Source: an uncultured Rhodospirillales bacterium
GTDB lineage: Bacteria; Pseudomonadota; Alphaproteobacteria; Reyranellales; Reyranellaceae
Length of the DNA stretch: 64,000 nucleotides
Direction of reading: 5' to 3'
Assembly: GCA_902825855.1 (NCBI GenBank)
Contig: CADECW010000005.1
Coordinates: forward strand, 1 to 64,000
Part shown: positions 50,706-60,864 of the stretch, piece after piece
Layout: every line of letters starts with the position of its first letter
Numbering within the stretch: position 1 is the stretch's first letter
Translations under genes and position numbers: made by a program
Notes under the pieces: model-generated
Told to the model about the DNA's origin: nothing
Database searches by the model: none
The model's input: the letters and a program-made list of their open reading frames with translations, nothing else

Positions 50706-51190
50706 GCAGGAGCAAGAAGAAACTGACGCACTTCGATGAGCGCGGTAACGCGCATATGGTCGATGTCGGAGACAAGGACGTCACCGAGCGCGTCGCCGTG
50801 GCCCGCGCCAGCGTCCGCATGCAGCCGGCGACGCTGAAATTGATTGCGACCAGGCAGGCCGCCAAGGGTGACGTGCTGGCGGTGGCGCAGCTTGCCGGCA
50901 TCATGGCGGCGAAGAGGACGCCCGAACTGATCCCGCTCTGCCATCCGCTGGCGCTGAACTCGGTCGACGTGAAGCTCTCGCTCGATGCCAGGCGCAATTC
51001 CGTCGACATCGAGGCGACCTGCAGGCTCAAGGGCCGCACCGGCGTCGAGATGGAAGCGCTGACGGCGGTTTCGGTCGCCGCATTGACCGTCTACGACATG
51101 TGCAAGTCGGTCGACCGCGGCATGCTGATTTCCGACATTCGGCTCCTACATAAGTCGGGCGGAAAATCGGGAACCTACGACGCACGCTGA
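50702..51190 (+). CDS. moaC: Cyclic pyranopterin monophosphate synthase
   Basis: This 162-residue protein acts in molybdenum cofactor synthesis, converting 3',8-cH2GTP to cPMP. It shows [19 protein letters not shown], the conserved [10 protein letters not shown] and [20 protein letters not shown] motifs, with the active-site Lys in MCKSVD. It overlaps trpC (ATGA) and moeA (TGATG). Confidence 0.96.
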   Translation: MSRSKKKLTHFDERGNAHMVDVGDKDVTERVAVARASVRMQPATLKLIATRQAAKGDVLAVAQLAGIMAAKRTPELIPLCHPLALNSVDVKLSLDARRNSVDIEATCRLKGRTGVEMEALTAVSVAALTVYDMCKSVDRGMLISDIRLLHKSGGKSGTYDAR

Positions 51191-52401
51191 TGCTGACCGT
51201 TCGAGACGCCCATGCCCGCGTGATCGCGGCCTTCGACAAGCTGCCGGCCGAGATGGTGTCGGTGGCCGAAGCGGCCGGCCGCGTGCTCGCGGTCTCGCCC
51301 GAGGCCCGGCTCACGCAGCCGCCGGCGGATCTCTCGGCCATGGACGGCTACGCCGTGCGCGCCGAGGACGTCCCCGCTGCACCGACGATGTTGACGCTCG
51401 TCGGCCAGGCGCCGGCCGGCGGGTCCTATGACCACGCGCTGAAACCTGGCGAGACGGTGCGCATCTTCACCGGCGGCCCCTTGCCCATGGGCGCCGACGC
51501 CATCGTCATCCAGGAAGATACCAAGGCTGACGGCGACAAGATCACCATCCTCGAGGCGCCGCGCATCGGGCGCCACATCCGCAAGGCCGGACTCGACTTC
51601 ACGGCGGGCAATCGGCCATTCGCCGTGGGGCGCAGACTCACCGCGCGCGACGTCGCCCTGGCCGCCGCCATGAATCTGCCGTGGCTTTCGGTCCATCGAA
51701 AGCCACGCGTCGCGATCCTGTCGACGGGCGATGAACTGGTGATGCCGGGTGAACCGGTCGGCCGCAACCAGATCGTCTCCTCTTCCGGCATCGCCGTTGC
51801 CGCGCTGGTGCGCGCCTGGGGTGGCGAGCCGACCCTGTTCGACATCGCGCGAGACGACGCCGCGCTGATCCGGCAGAGCATTGCCGCCGGCGCCCAACAC
51901 GATCTTCTGGTCACACTGGGTGGCGCCTCGGTCGGCGACCACGACCTGGTCCAGGACGCGCTCAAGGCACAGGGTTTCGCCATGGATTTCTGGCGCATCG
52001 CCATGCGGCCGGGGAAGCCGTTGATGTTCGCCGCCAGGGATCGCGCCCGCGTGCTCGGACTGCCGGGCAACCCGGTGTCGACGATGGTCTGCGCGCTGAT
52101 GTTCCTGAAGCCCGCCATCGATCGCATGCTGGGTCAGCCGGGCGACCTTGTTGCAACCAAGTCTGCGCGCCTTGCCGTCGATGTGAAGGCCAACGACACG
52201 CGCGAGGACTACGTTCGTTCCAAGCTCACTGAGACCGCCGACGGACTCTTGGTGGAACCTCATCCTTTCCAGGACAGTTCCATGCTCTCGGTGCTCGCCT
52301 GGTCGTCGGCTCTGCTGATCCGGCCGGCCCACGATCCCGCGCGCAAAGCGGGAGACACCGTGCAGGTGATCGATCTTTCTGTTCTCCCCGGCGCCTACTG
52401 A
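51190..52401 (+). CDS. moeA: Molybdopterin molybdenumtransferase
   Basis: This 403-residue protein inserts molybdate into adenylylated molybdopterin. It has the N-terminal PPADLSAMDGYAVRAEDV, the GGPLPMGADAIVIQED loop, the MoCF domain motifs VAILSTGDELV and LVTLGGASVGDHD, and the C-terminal GLPGNPVST. It is coupled to moaC. A hairpin straddles its stop. Confidence 0.96.
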   Translation: MLTVRDAHARVIAAFDKLPAEMVSVAEAAGRVLAVSPEARLTQPPADLSAMDGYAVRAEDVPAAPTMLTLVGQAPAGGSYDHALKPGETVRIFTGGPLPMGADAIVIQEDTKADGDKITILEAPRIGRHIRKAGLDFTAGNRPFAVGRRLTARDVALAAAMNLPWLSVHRKPRVAILSTGDELVMPGEPVGRNQIVSSSGIAVAALVRAWGGEPTLFDIARDDAALIRQSIAAGAQHDLLVTLGGASVGDHDLVQDALKAQGFAMDFWRIAMRPGKPLMFAARDRARVLGLPGNPVSTMVCALMFLKPAIDRMLGQPGDLVATKSARLAVDVKANDTREDYVRSKLTETADGLLVEPHPFQDSSMLSVLAWSSALLIRPAHDPARKAGDTVQVIDLSVLPGAY

Positions 52402-52409
52402 TAGGCGCC
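52390..52409 (+). terminator. Hairpin across the moeA stop
   Basis: GGCGCCTA and TAGGCGCC pair perfectly around a 4-base CTGA loop that holds most of the stop codon. It may attenuate read-through into lexA. No T-tract follows. Confidence 0.45.
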
Positions 52410-52460
52410 TACAGACCCGTGATGTCCCCGGTATCCTCGGGATAAGTTGACATCTGGAAA

Positions 52461-52475
52461 GAACCAAACTAGAAC
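52461..52475 (+). promoter_or_regulatory. Alphaproteobacterial LexA box
   Basis: GAAC-CAAACTA-GAAC is an exact GAAC-N7-GAAC direct repeat, the SOS operator known for alphaproteobacteria (also written GTTC-N7-GTTC). It lies about 57 bases before the lexA start codon, so LexA should repress its own gene. Confidence 0.85.
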
Positions 52476-52532
52476 ATGTGCCGGGTTTCAGGATTTGTTC
52501 CGAAATCTGGTAGGCAGTCTGGGGAGAAGACG

Positions 52533-53273
52533 GTGTTAACCCGCAAGCAAAATGAACTGCTGATGTTCATCAACAAACGCCTCAACGACGATGGTGTGTC
52601 GCCATCGTTCGACGAAATGAAAGAGGCACTGCGCCTGAAATCGAAGTCAGGCATTCATCGCCTGATCACCGGGCTCGAGGAGCGCGGCTTCCTGCGCCGC
52701 CTGCCGCATCGTGCGCGGGCTCTGCAGGTTCTCAAGCTGCCCGACGCCGCGGCGATGCCTGCGGTCAACGTAACGCCTCTTCTCAGCCGTCCGGGTCTTG
52801 CCGAGAGCCGCGAGGCCTTCGTGCCGCAGATCATCCGCGGCGAGAAGGTACCGCTTGCCGGTGCAATTCAGGTCGCCAACGAGGCGCAGGCGCTCAGCCT
52901 CCCCCTCTACGGCCGGATCGCCGCCGGTACGCCGATCGAGGCGCTGCGCGACAATTCCACGACCGTCGACGTGCCGGTCACGCTCCTGAGTTCGGGCGCC
53001 CACTATTGCCTCGAGGTGCAGGGCGATTCGATGGTCGAAGCCGGCATCCACAACGGCGACATCGCCATCATCAAGAGTGCCGACACCGCCGAATCGGGCG
53101 AGATCGTCGTCGCCCTCATCGACGACGCCGAGGCAACCCTGAAGCGCTTGCGCAAGAAGGGCGCTTCGATCGCGCTCGAGCCCGCCAATGCGGCCTATGA
53201 GACGCGGATCTTTGGACCCGACCGGGTCAAGATCCAGGGCAAGCTGGCCGGTCTCTATCGACGCTACAACTAG
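52533..53273 (+). CDS. lexA: LexA SOS repressor
   Basis: This 246-residue protein starts at GTG 52533 ([14 protein letters not shown]), with GGGGAGAAG upstream; the frame extends to 52476 but would include the operator region. An N-terminal winged helix (1 to about 65) precedes the cleavage site Ala131-Gly132 (GRIAAGTPI) and a C-terminal protease domain with Ser166 (QGDSMVEAG) and Lys204 (EATLKRL). It represses SOS genes and self-cleaves with RecA filaments. It is convergent with comEC, 8 bases apart. Confidence 0.95.
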   Translation: MLTRKQNELLMFINKRLNDDGVSPSFDEMKEALRLKSKSGIHRLITGLEERGFLRRLPHRARALQVLKLPDAAAMPAVNVTPLLSRPGLAESREAFVPQIIRGEKVPLAGAIQVANEAQALSLPLYGRIAAGTPIEALRDNSTTVDVPVTLLSSGAHYCLEVQGDSMVEAGIHNGDIAIIKSADTAESGEIVVALIDDAEATLKRLRKKGASIALEPANAAYETRIFGPDRVKIQGKLAGLYRRYN

Positions 53274-53281
53274 GGCTGTCT

Positions 53282-55411
53282 TCAAGCCCCTGGCGGTTTC
53301 ATAGGCATCGCTTTGCGGCTCGGGCTGCCGGGCACCCATGGCCGATCGCCACGCCGCGCGTTGGCGGTCTCGCGGCGCACGCCGTGCTCGTCGAGCCACA
53401 GCGCTTGCGCGCCCTCGCGCCATGCATCGCGGCGGTCGATCACCAGTCGCGGACCACGGCAGCGGTTCTGGGCGTCGACGGTCGAAAGCACGATGTCGGC
53501 GCTGGAGCAGGCTTCAGCCAGCCGCCGGTCGTCGCTCACGAGTGCGATCCGCCATGGCCCCTTTCGCCATCTGCAGAGTCCGGTACGGCAGCCCAGCCCC
53601 GCCGCCTCCTCGTCGGCGCTGGCGAGCCAGCGCCTCGCGCCCTCCTGTCCGCTGCGGCGTGCCCAGTTGTCGGCAACGAAGCGGTCGACGCGCGAGGAGG
53701 CGACATGGACCACGCCCTTCTCGTCGCGCAGGCCGAGTACGCGACCATCGTCGCTCATCAGCAGGTCGGGCGCCGGCGGCGGCCCGAGCGCCAGACCCGC
53801 CGCCATGACCGGCACCCCGGCAAAGCGCCATCGACGGCGCCACAGGCAGAGCCAGAGGCCGCCCAGCGTGATCAGCCACAAGCTGGCGCCCGGCATCGAC
53901 GGCACCAGCGTCGCCGCGTCGGGCCAGTTGCCGACATACCTGGCAATGGCATTCAGCCCCTCGACGCCCCAGCCCATGGGCACCAGCGCGAAGCGCTCCA
54001 GCCCGAGCGGCATCAGCAGCATCGCCAGAAGCCCCCACGGCATGATCCAGAATCCGGTGAGCGGCACGCCGAAAAGGTTGGCGACGACGCCGAGCAGCGA
54101 GAGTCGGTTGAAATGGTAGGCGGCGAAGGCGCCGGTCGCGATCGAGGCGACCAGGGTGGTGGCGAGGCTGGCCGCGATGCCGGCACCGAGCCGCCACAGC
54201 CAGCGACGATGCGCGCGGTCGGCACGCTCATGCAGGCGCCTTCTCCAGCCGGCCGCCGCCTCCCATGCCGCGATCAGGGCGACCACCGCGGCGAACGACA
54301 TCTGGAACGAGGCTCCGGTCAGCGATTCGGGGGCAATGGCCAGCACGATCACCGCCGACCACGCGATCAGTCGGAGCGACAAGGCCGTGCGGTCGAGCAG
54401 TATGGCGAGCAAGGCGAAACCGGCCATGGCACAGGCTCGCTGCGCCGGCACCGGCGCACCAGCGAGCGCGGTGTAGAAGAGAGCCGCCATCAGGGCGAGA
54501 ACGGCTGCGATCTTCTTGGCATCGATGCGCAAGGCGAGCGGCGGCACGAGCGCGATGCCGTGACGGAGAAGGCCCATCACCAGGGCAACGACGAACACGA
54601 TATGCAGGCCGGAGATCGACAAGATGTGGGCAAGGCCCGAGTCGCGCATCGCCTGGGCGATGTCCTTGTCGACGGCGGTCTGCTCGCCCGCCAGGAGCGC
54701 CGCGACCACGCCACCCTCGGGGCCGGGCAGCGCCTTCATGATGCGTTCGACCACGTCGGCCCTCAGCGCATCGATCGAGCGCACGAAGCCATCGGGCTTG
54801 CCGGGCTCGATCACCACCGCGCGCGCCATGGCATAGCCGACCGCGCCGAGCTGCTGGTACCAGGCGACGCGCTGGAAATCGAAGGCGCCGGGTGTCGCCG
54901 GTCCGCCGGGCGGCGAGATGTTGGCCAGCACCAAGATACGATCGCCGACGTGCAGCGGCGGCGCGCCCTTGTTCAGCGAGACGCGCAATCGCAGCGGCGT
55001 CATTTCCGGCGGAGGCACGCCGCTGCCCTTGAGCCGAACGGCCTCGAGCACGACGCGCACGCCCTCGGGCAGGCGCTGGATATCGGCGATGCGTCCCTCG
55101 ACGTTGACGTTGAAAAAGGGGCGGCCAAGCGTCGGTGCGGCGAGGCTTGCGGTACGCCAGGCGACCAGGCCGAAGCCTGCCGCCGCGGCGATCAATCCGA
55201 TCGCCGCCGCTCGGCCAAGGCTGCCGGCTGGCGCGAAGAAGGCCAGCACGAGCGCTGCGGCGGCCAGCACCGGTCCCAGCCACAGGGCGGGCTCGGCGGA
55301 CAGTTCAAAATAGGTCGCGATGCCCAGGCCCAGCGCCACCGGCAGCCACAGCATCCAGCGGCTGCGCTCGGCATCGAGCTGGTCCAGGATCCAGGCACGC
55401 GCCCTCGACAC
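53282..55411 (-). CDS. comEC: ComEC/Rec2 family DNA-uptake channel
   Basis: This 709-residue polytopic membrane protein has an N-terminal DUF4131 region with helices and an OB-like segment (residues 1 to about 230). The Competence domain follows with SGLAHILSISGLHIVFVVALV and many helices (about 240-520), then a soluble C-terminal part (about 540-690). That part lacks a clear HxHxDH metallo-lactamase motif. It should translocate single-stranded DNA across the inner membrane. The gltX gene is divergent. Confidence 0.9.
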   Translation of the reverse strand: MSRARAWILDQLDAERSRWMLWLPVALGLGIATYFELSAEPALWLGPVLAAAALVLAFFAPAGSLGRAAAIGLIAAAAGFGLVAWRTASLAAPTLGRPFFNVNVEGRIADIQRLPEGVRVVLEAVRLKGSGVPPPEMTPLRLRVSLNKGAPPLHVGDRILVLANISPPGGPATPGAFDFQRVAWYQQLGAVGYAMARAVVIEPGKPDGFVRSIDALRADVVERIMKALPGPEGGVVAALLAGEQTAVDKDIAQAMRDSGLAHILSISGLHIVFVVALVMGLLRHGIALVPPLALRIDAKKIAAVLALMAALFYTALAGAPVPAQRACAMAGFALLAILLDRTALSLRLIAWSAVIVLAIAPESLTGASFQMSFAAVVALIAAWEAAAGWRRRLHERADRAHRRWLWRLGAGIAASLATTLVASIATGAFAAYHFNRLSLLGVVANLFGVPLTGFWIMPWGLLAMLLMPLGLERFALVPMGWGVEGLNAIARYVGNWPDAATLVPSMPGASLWLITLGGLWLCLWRRRWRFAGVPVMAAGLALGPPPAPDLLMSDDGRVLGLRDEKGVVHVASSRVDRFVADNWARRSGQEGARRWLASADEEAAGLGCRTGLCRWRKGPWRIALVSDDRRLAEACSSADIVLSTVDAQNRCRGPRLVIDRRDAWREGAQALWLDEHGVRRETANARRGDRPWVPGSPSRKAMPMKPPGA

Positions 55412-55645
55412 GCGGTCTCCACCTAAAGTTGTATAACAGTGCCCGGACTCTTCCTCCGGATAGGCGCCGAGCGCCTGACAGTCAACCGGCTATCGTCTGT
55501 GCGGCGAAAATTGCCGGGCACAGGAGATTTTGCCCTCGCTCGAACGCATGCGGTTGTATAGGCCATTGCCATCAGCGACCAGACGCCCTGCCCTTCGGGC
55601 TTGGGCTTCAGGTTGCAGAGGCAAAACCCGCGCGATCCCTGCACC

Positions 55646-57049
55646 ATGACCGTCGTCACTCGCTTCGCCCCCTCGCCCACCGGCTTTCTGCACATCGGCG
55701 GTGCACGGACGGCGCTCTTCAACTGGCTTTTTGCACGCCACCACGGCGGGAAGTACCGGCTGCGAATCGAGGACACCGACCGCGCGCGCTCGACGCCCGC
55801 CGCCGTCGAGGCGATCATCGATGGGCTGTCGTGGCTGGGCCTCGATTGGGACGGCGACGTCATCTACCAATTCCAGCGTGCCGAGCGGCACGCCGAGATC
55901 GCGCGCCAGATGCTTGCCGAGGGCAAGGCGTACTACTGCTACGCCTCGCCCCGAGAGCTCGAAGAGATGCGAGATGCCCAGCGCCGCGCGGGAGTGCCGA
56001 CGCGCTATGACGGCCGCTGGCGCGATCGCGACCCGAAGGACGCGCCGCAGGGCGTGGCGCCGGTCATCCGGCTCCGGGCGCCGCAGAACGGCCAGACCGT
56101 GATCCAGGACGCCGTGCAGGGCGAGGTAAAGGTCGAGAACGCCCAACTCGACGACATGATCCTGCTGCGCGCCGACGGAACGCCGACCTACATGCACGCC
56201 GTCGTCGTCGACGACCACGACATGGGCGTCACCCACGTGATCCGCGGCGACGACCATCTCAACAATGCTTTTCGCCAGCTGCAGATCATCAAGGCGATGG
56301 GCTGGCCCGAGCCGGTGTATGCCCATATACCGCTGATCCACGGCGCCGACGGCGCCAAGCTCAGCAAGCGCCACGGCGCGCTCGGCGTCGATGCCTATCG
56401 CGATATGGGCTTCCTGCCCGAGGCCCTGCGCAACTACCTGCTGCGGCTGGGTTGGGGCCACGGCGACGACGAGATCATCTCGACCAAGCAAGCGATCGAA
56501 TGGTTCGACCTGCCGGGTGTCGGACGCTCGCCATCGCGCTTCGATACGGCGAAGCTCACCAACCTCAATGCCCACTATCTGCGCGAGACGCCGGATTCCG
56601 AGCTGTTGGCGCTGGTGCTGCCGCACATCGAGCAGGCTCTGAAGCAGCCAGTCGACCTGGCTGGCCGCGAGCGGATCGAGCGCGGCGTCAACGGGGTGAA
56701 GCAACGCTCGCGCGATTTGAAGGAACTTGCCGAGAAGCTCGTCTTCTATGCCCGTGACGGCGCACCGCCAATTGCCGACGACAAGGCGCGCGCCCTGCTT
56801 ACCGCCGACAGCAAGGCGCTGCTCGGGCGGCTCGCGGGGGCGTTCGCGGGCCTCACCGATTGGAACGAGAAGGTGATCGAGGACACCGTTCGCAGTTTCG
56901 CCGAGGCCGAGAAGGTCAAGCTGGGCCAGGTTGCGCAGCCGCTACGCGTCGCGCTTACCGGCTCGACCGCCTCGCCCGGCATTTTCGAGGTACTGGCGAT
57001 CCTCGGACCCGCTGAAGCCAAGACGCGATTGCTGGCCGCCGCCGGATAG
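55646..57049 (+). CDS. gltX: Glutamyl-tRNA synthetase
   Basis: This 467-residue class I aminoacyl-tRNA synthetase has the HIGH-equivalent [19 protein letters not shown] and the KMSKS-equivalent [21 protein letters not shown] is also typical. The C-terminal anticodon-binding domain is present. Start ATG 55646 ([11 protein letters not shown]) is the family start; the frame opens at 55601. The 230-base gap to comEC holds no gene that I can see. Confidence 0.95.
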   Translation: MTVVTRFAPSPTGFLHIGGARTALFNWLFARHHGGKYRLRIEDTDRARSTPAAVEAIIDGLSWLGLDWDGDVIYQFQRAERHAEIARQMLAEGKAYYCYASPRELEEMRDAQRRAGVPTRYDGRWRDRDPKDAPQGVAPVIRLRAPQNGQTVIQDAVQGEVKVENAQLDDMILLRADGTPTYMHAVVVDDHDMGVTHVIRGDDHLNNAFRQLQIIKAMGWPEPVYAHIPLIHGADGAKLSKRHGALGVDAYRDMGFLPEALRNYLLRLGWGHGDDEIISTKQAIEWFDLPGVGRSPSRFDTAKLTNLNAHYLRETPDSELLALVLPHIEQALKQPVDLAGRERIERGVNGVKQRSRDLKELAEKLVFYARDGAPPIADDKARALLTADSKALLGRLAGAFAGLTDWNEKVIEDTVRSFAEAEKVKLGQVAQPLRVALTGSTASPGIFEVLAILGPAEAKTRLLAAAG

Positions 57050-57075
57050 ATCGGTGGTCGCGCGCCCGCCACGCT

Positions 57076-57963
57076 GTGGCGATGGCTGCGCGCGTCTGGA
57101 TCTGGCTGCTCTCGCTCTCCGTCCTTTGGGGCGGGTCGTTCTTCTTCGCCAAGGTGGCGCTGGGCGAGCTCGGCGCGTTCACGGTGGTATTCGTCCGCGT
57201 CTCGCTGGCGGCGGTGGCGCTTTCGCTGGTCGTGCCCCTCAGACGCAAGGCGCCCTGGCGGGCCTATTTCGTCATGGGTTCCCTGAACAACGCGCTGCCC
57301 TTCAGCCTGATCTTCTGGGGCCAGACCGAGATCGCCTCAGGCCTGGCCTCGATCCTCAACGCCACCACGCCGCTCTTTACCCTGGTCGTCGCCCACTACC
57401 TAACGGCCGACGAAAGGATGGGCCGAACCAAGGTTGCCGCCCTCCTGACAGGCCTGTCAGGCGTCGTCGTCCTGATCGGTCCGAGCGCCCTGGTTGGAGG
57501 CTCGGCGCTCTGGGGACAGGCGGCCTGCCTGGCGGCTGCCCTCTCCTATGCCTTCGCCGGAGTCTACGGACGGCGCTTCCGGCGCATGGGCACTGCGCCA
57601 ACCGAGGCTGCCGCGGGACAGGTTACGGCCAGTGCCGTGTTGATTCTTCCGATCATGCTGATCGTGGACCAGCCGTGGCTGACACCCGCGCCGCCGTCAC
57701 TCGCGGTGTGCCTGGCACTAGTCGGCCTGGCGTTGCTGTCCACCGCGCTCGCCTACGTCCTCTATTTCCGCATCCTCGAGGCCGCCGGCGCGACCAATCT
57801 CCTGCTCGTTACATTCTTGATACCCGTCACCGCCATCCTCCTGGGTGCAGCCGTGCTGAGCGAGCGGTTGGAACCTCGGCACTTCGCGGGAATGCTGCTG
57901 ATCGGGGTCGGATTGGCGCTGATCGACGGCCGGATGGCAGGGCTGGTGCGGACCGCGAAATAG
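57076..57963 (+). CDS. EamA/DMT family transporter
   Basis: This 295-residue protein has ten hydrophobic helices in two EamA repeats: WLLSLSVLWGGSFFFAKVALG, NNALPFSLIFWGQTEIASGLA and the second repeat's ATNLLLVTFLIPVTAILLGA. It probably exports an unknown metabolite. It sits between gltX and gltA on the same strand, 26 bases after gltX. Confidence 0.88.
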   Translation: MAMAARVWIWLLSLSVLWGGSFFFAKVALGELGAFTVVFVRVSLAAVALSLVVPLRRKAPWRAYFVMGSLNNALPFSLIFWGQTEIASGLASILNATTPLFTLVVAHYLTADERMGRTKVAALLTGLSGVVVLIGPSALVGGSALWGQAACLAAALSYAFAGVYGRRFRRMGTAPTEAAAGQVTASAVLILPIMLIVDQPWLTPAPPSLAVCLALVGLALLSTALAYVLYFRILEAAGATNLLLVTFLIPVTAILLGAAVLSERLEPRHFAGMLLIGVGLALIDGRMAGLVRTAK

Positions 57964-58045
57964 TGGCCAGCCAGTACAATTGCGCCTCCGGAGTGGGCTT
58001 GTTAGGGTGCCCCGAATCTCTGAAATCGAGCTGAAAGAGTGAGCT

Positions 58046-59344
58046 ATGGCCAAGTCGACCGCTACGCTGACCGATAACGAAACCGGCAAATCCTACGAGT
58101 TTCCCATCATCCACGGCACGGTCGGACCGCGTCTGGTCGATATCCGCAAGCTTTACGGCGAATCGGATATGTTCACCTACGATCCGGGCTTCACCTCGAC
58201 CGGCTCGTGCGGCTCCAAGATCACCTACATCGACGGTGACCAGGGCGTACTGCTGTACCGCGGCTACAACATCGCCGAGCTGGCCGAGCAGAGCGACCAC
58301 ATGGAAGTCTGCTACCTCCTGATGAAAGGCGAGCTGCCGACCAAGGCCCAGAAGGACAAGTTCGTCCACGACATAACCATGCACACCATGGTGCATGAGC
58401 AGCTCAGCACCTTCTATCGCGGTTTCCGGCGCGATGCCCATCCGATGGCGGTGTGTTGCGGTGTGGTCGGCGCTCTCTCGGCCTTCTACCACGACTCGCT
58501 CGACATCCATGACCCGCACCAGCGGATGGTCGCCTCGTATCGTCTGGTCGCCAAGATGCCGACCATTGCCGCCATGGCCTACAAGTATTCGGTCGGCCAG
58601 CCGTTCGTGTATCCGCGCAACGACCTCAGCTACGCCGCCAATTTCCTGCGCATGATGTTCTCGGTGCCGGCCGAGGAGTACGAGACCAACCCGGTGCTCG
58701 AGAAGGCTGTCGACCGCATCCTCATGCTGCACGCCGACCACGAGCAGAACGCTTCGACCTCGACGGTGCGCCTCGCCGGTTCCTCGGGCGCCAATCCGTT
58801 CGCCTGCATTGCCGCCGGTATCGCTTCCCTGTGGGGGCCGAGCCACGGCGGTGCCAACGAAGCCGTCATCAACATGCTGAACGAGATCGGCGGCAAGCAG
58901 AACATCCCGGGCTTCCTGAGCCGCGTGAAGGACAAGCAGGACCACACCCGCCTGATGGGCTTCGGTCATCGCGTCTACAAGAACTACGACCCACGCGCCA
59001 AGGTCATGCGCCAGACCTGCCACGAGGTGCTGACCTCGCTCGGCATTACCCATGACCCGCTGCTCGAACTAGCCATGGAAATGGAGCAGATCGCGCTCAA
59101 GGACGACTACTTCATCTCCAAGAAGCTCTACCCGAACGTCGATTTCTATTCGGGCATCATCTTCCGCGCGATCGGCATACCGACCTCGATGTTCACCGTC
59201 CTGTTCGCGGTGGCGCGCACCGTCGGCTGGATTTCGCAGTGGAACGAGATGATCGAGGATCCCGACCAGAAGATCGGCCGGCCGCGCCAGCTCTACAACG
59301 GCCAGACGGAGCGGCCCTACAAGCCGCTGCACATGAGAGGTTAA
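58046..59344 (+). CDS. gltA: Citrate synthase
   Basis: This 432-residue type II (hexameric) citrate synthase has the catalytic His in [11 protein letters not shown], the second His in [16 protein letters not shown] and the Asp region [14 protein letters not shown]. The N-terminal beta domain starts [20 protein letters not shown]. It has a full-length architecture, unlike the short homologue at 10977. A GAAAGAGTGAG-like site precedes the ATG. Confidence 0.96.
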   Translation: MAKSTATLTDNETGKSYEFPIIHGTVGPRLVDIRKLYGESDMFTYDPGFTSTGSCGSKITYIDGDQGVLLYRGYNIAELAEQSDHMEVCYLLMKGELPTKAQKDKFVHDITMHTMVHEQLSTFYRGFRRDAHPMAVCCGVVGALSAFYHDSLDIHDPHQRMVASYRLVAKMPTIAAMAYKYSVGQPFVYPRNDLSYAANFLRMMFSVPAEEYETNPVLEKAVDRILMLHADHEQNASTSTVRLAGSSGANPFACIAAGIASLWGPSHGGANEAVINMLNEIGGKQNIPGFLSRVKDKQDHTRLMGFGHRVYKNYDPRAKVMRQTCHEVLTSLGITHDPLLELAMEMEQIALKDDYFISKKLYPNVDFYSGIIFRAIGIPTSMFTVLFAVARTVGWISQWNEMIEDPDQKIGRPRQLYNGQTERPYKPLHMRG

Positions 59345-59377
59345 AGGCTAGATCGCTATCCTGGGAGGAAGCGAGAC

Positions 59378-59578
59378 ATGGCACGATCGTCGCGAGGGCC
59401 TCGCCAGGCAACGTCCTGGGCGGCCGAGCAGAACCCCCGCCCGCTGCCGCGCATCGTGCGGCTCGGTCGCCCGGCCAACGACAATGTCCGTCGGCTCGGA
59501 CCGCTGACCATCGCGCTGTACGGGACGTTCGCCGCTGCTGTCGTCCTGTTCGCACTGGTGCACTGGCAGGTGATCTAG
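59378..59578 (+). CDS. Small single-pass membrane protein
   Basis: This 66-residue protein has a basic, proline-rich N-terminus (RLGRPANDNVRRLG) and one C-terminal hydrophobic helix (about 42-64). A strong GGGAGGAAGC site and ATG support it as a real gene, although the function is unknown. It follows gltA by 33 bases. Confidence 0.65.
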   Translation: MARSSRGPRQATSWAAEQNPRPLPRIVRLGRPANDNVRRLGPLTIALYGTFAAAVVLFALVHWQVI

Positions 59579-59588
59579 AACACCTGCG

Positions 59589-60863
59589 CTAGGCTCGGGC
59601 GCCGCGTGTCCTCTGCTGGCGGGCAAGTGTCGCTTCGTCATCCCAGGTCAGCTTGCCGCCCCGCACCAGCAGTGCGCCGTCGACCAGTACATCGCGCACC
59701 ACCCTTGGATTGAGCGAATAGATCAGGTTGGCCGCCGGGTCGTGTGCTGGCGTCGCCTCCAGTTTGTTGCCGTCGAACACGACGAGATCCGCGCGTTTCC
59801 CGGGTTCAATGCTGCCCGTGACGTCTCCGAGGCCGAGGGTGCGCGCGCCATCGATGGTCAACATCCGCACCATCTGGTGGACCGGCAGCACCTGCGGATC
59901 GTCAGCTCGCATCTTGCCGACCAGGGCCGCGAGCCGCGCCTCGGCCAGCATGTCCATGGCGTTGTTCGAGGCGGTCCAGTCGGTGCCGAGTCCTATCGGA
60001 ACGCGGCCTGCCAGACGCGCCAGCGGCAGCGTCCGCGCCTCGATCTTGAGGTTGCTTGCCGGGCAATGGGCAATGGCAATGTGGTGGGCCGGCCAGGCTT
60101 CGAATTCCGCGTCGCTGAGGTAGATCGCATGCGCGGCAACGGTGCTGGCCGTCGCGAGACCGGTTGCGACCAGGCAGGCAAGCACCCCATCATGGCCGCG
60201 CTGTCGAACGGCCGCGACTTCCGGCTCGTTCTGCGCGACATGGATGAAGACCCGGGCGCCGGTCTTGTCGGCACGCCGCGCGCACTCCCTGAGAAGCGCG
60301 TCCGAGCAGGTATCGAGGGCGTGCGGCGCGATGCCGGCGAAGACGCGGCGGCGCGGGTCGGTGCCATAGCGCTCGATGACCGCGTCTGCCGTCCTCCAAT
60401 CGGCCGGGGCCCTGGCATCGAGCAGGGAATGGCCGACAACGGCACGGATGCCCGACGCCTCGATGCCTGGCGCGATCCGGTCCATGTCGCCAAGCCGATC
60501 GGCGATGCAGGTGACACCGTTCAACAGGAGCTCGGCGCAGGCGGCCCGCACGGAGAGCACGTGGTCCTCGACCGTGAAGCTCGCCTGACCGGGCATTGCA
60601 TAGCCTGCCGACCAGAAGTCGCGTGGCTGGTCCTCGGCCATTCCGCGATAGAAGGCGGTTGCTGCGTGGGTATGGACGTTGACCAGGCCGGGCGTGATCA
60701 GTGCCTCGCTGCAGTCGAGCAGCGTGTCGCCCGGGCGGGCCAGACTGCCCGCCGGACCGAGGGCTGCGATGGCGTCGCCTTCGATCCGGATATCGGCCGA
60801 CGGCAGAAATTCGTTTGCGGCATTGACCGTGAGGACGGCGCCGCCCGTAAGAACGATCGACAT
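59589..60863 (-). CDS. TRZ/ATZ-type amidohydrolase (deaminase-like)
   Basis: This 424-residue metal-dependent hydrolase of the AtzA/TrzN/MTA-SAH deaminase group reads ALITPGLVNVHTHAATAFYRG (HxH metal pair), IFIHVAQNEPEV-like KTGARVFIHVAQNEPEV, HAIYLSDAEFEAW and IGLGTDWTASNNAMDML (Asp). Typical substrates are S-adenosylhomocysteine, MTA, guanine-like or s-triazine compounds; this one is not assigned. It is followed by a LysR gene upstream on the same strand, one base away. Confidence 0.88.
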   Translation of the reverse strand: MSIVLTGGAVLTVNAANEFLPSADIRIEGDAIAALGPAGSLARPGDTLLDCSEALITPGLVNVHTHAATAFYRGMAEDQPRDFWSAGYAMPGQASFTVEDHVLSVRAACAELLLNGVTCIADRLGDMDRIAPGIEASGIRAVVGHSLLDARAPADWRTADAVIERYGTDPRRRVFAGIAPHALDTCSDALLRECARRADKTGARVFIHVAQNEPEVAAVRQRGHDGVLACLVATGLATASTVAAHAIYLSDAEFEAWPAHHIAIAHCPASNLKIEARTLPLARLAGRVPIGLGTDWTASNNAMDMLAEARLAALVGKMRADDPQVLPVHQMVRMLTIDGARTLGLGDVTGSIEPGKRADLVVFDGNKLEATPAHDPAANLIYSLNPRVVRDVLVDGALLVRGGKLTWDDEATLARQQRTRGARA

Positions 60864-60864
60864 G

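Noticed and set aside
51175..52467. 430-codon minus-strand frame opposite moeA
   Set aside because: It is antisense to a clear moeA with conserved motifs, and its own translation resembles no protein family.
53384..55426. 680-codon plus-strand frame opposite comEC
   Set aside because: It is a GC-rich antisense shadow with low-complexity Arg/Gly/Gln content; comEC on the other strand has clear family motifs.
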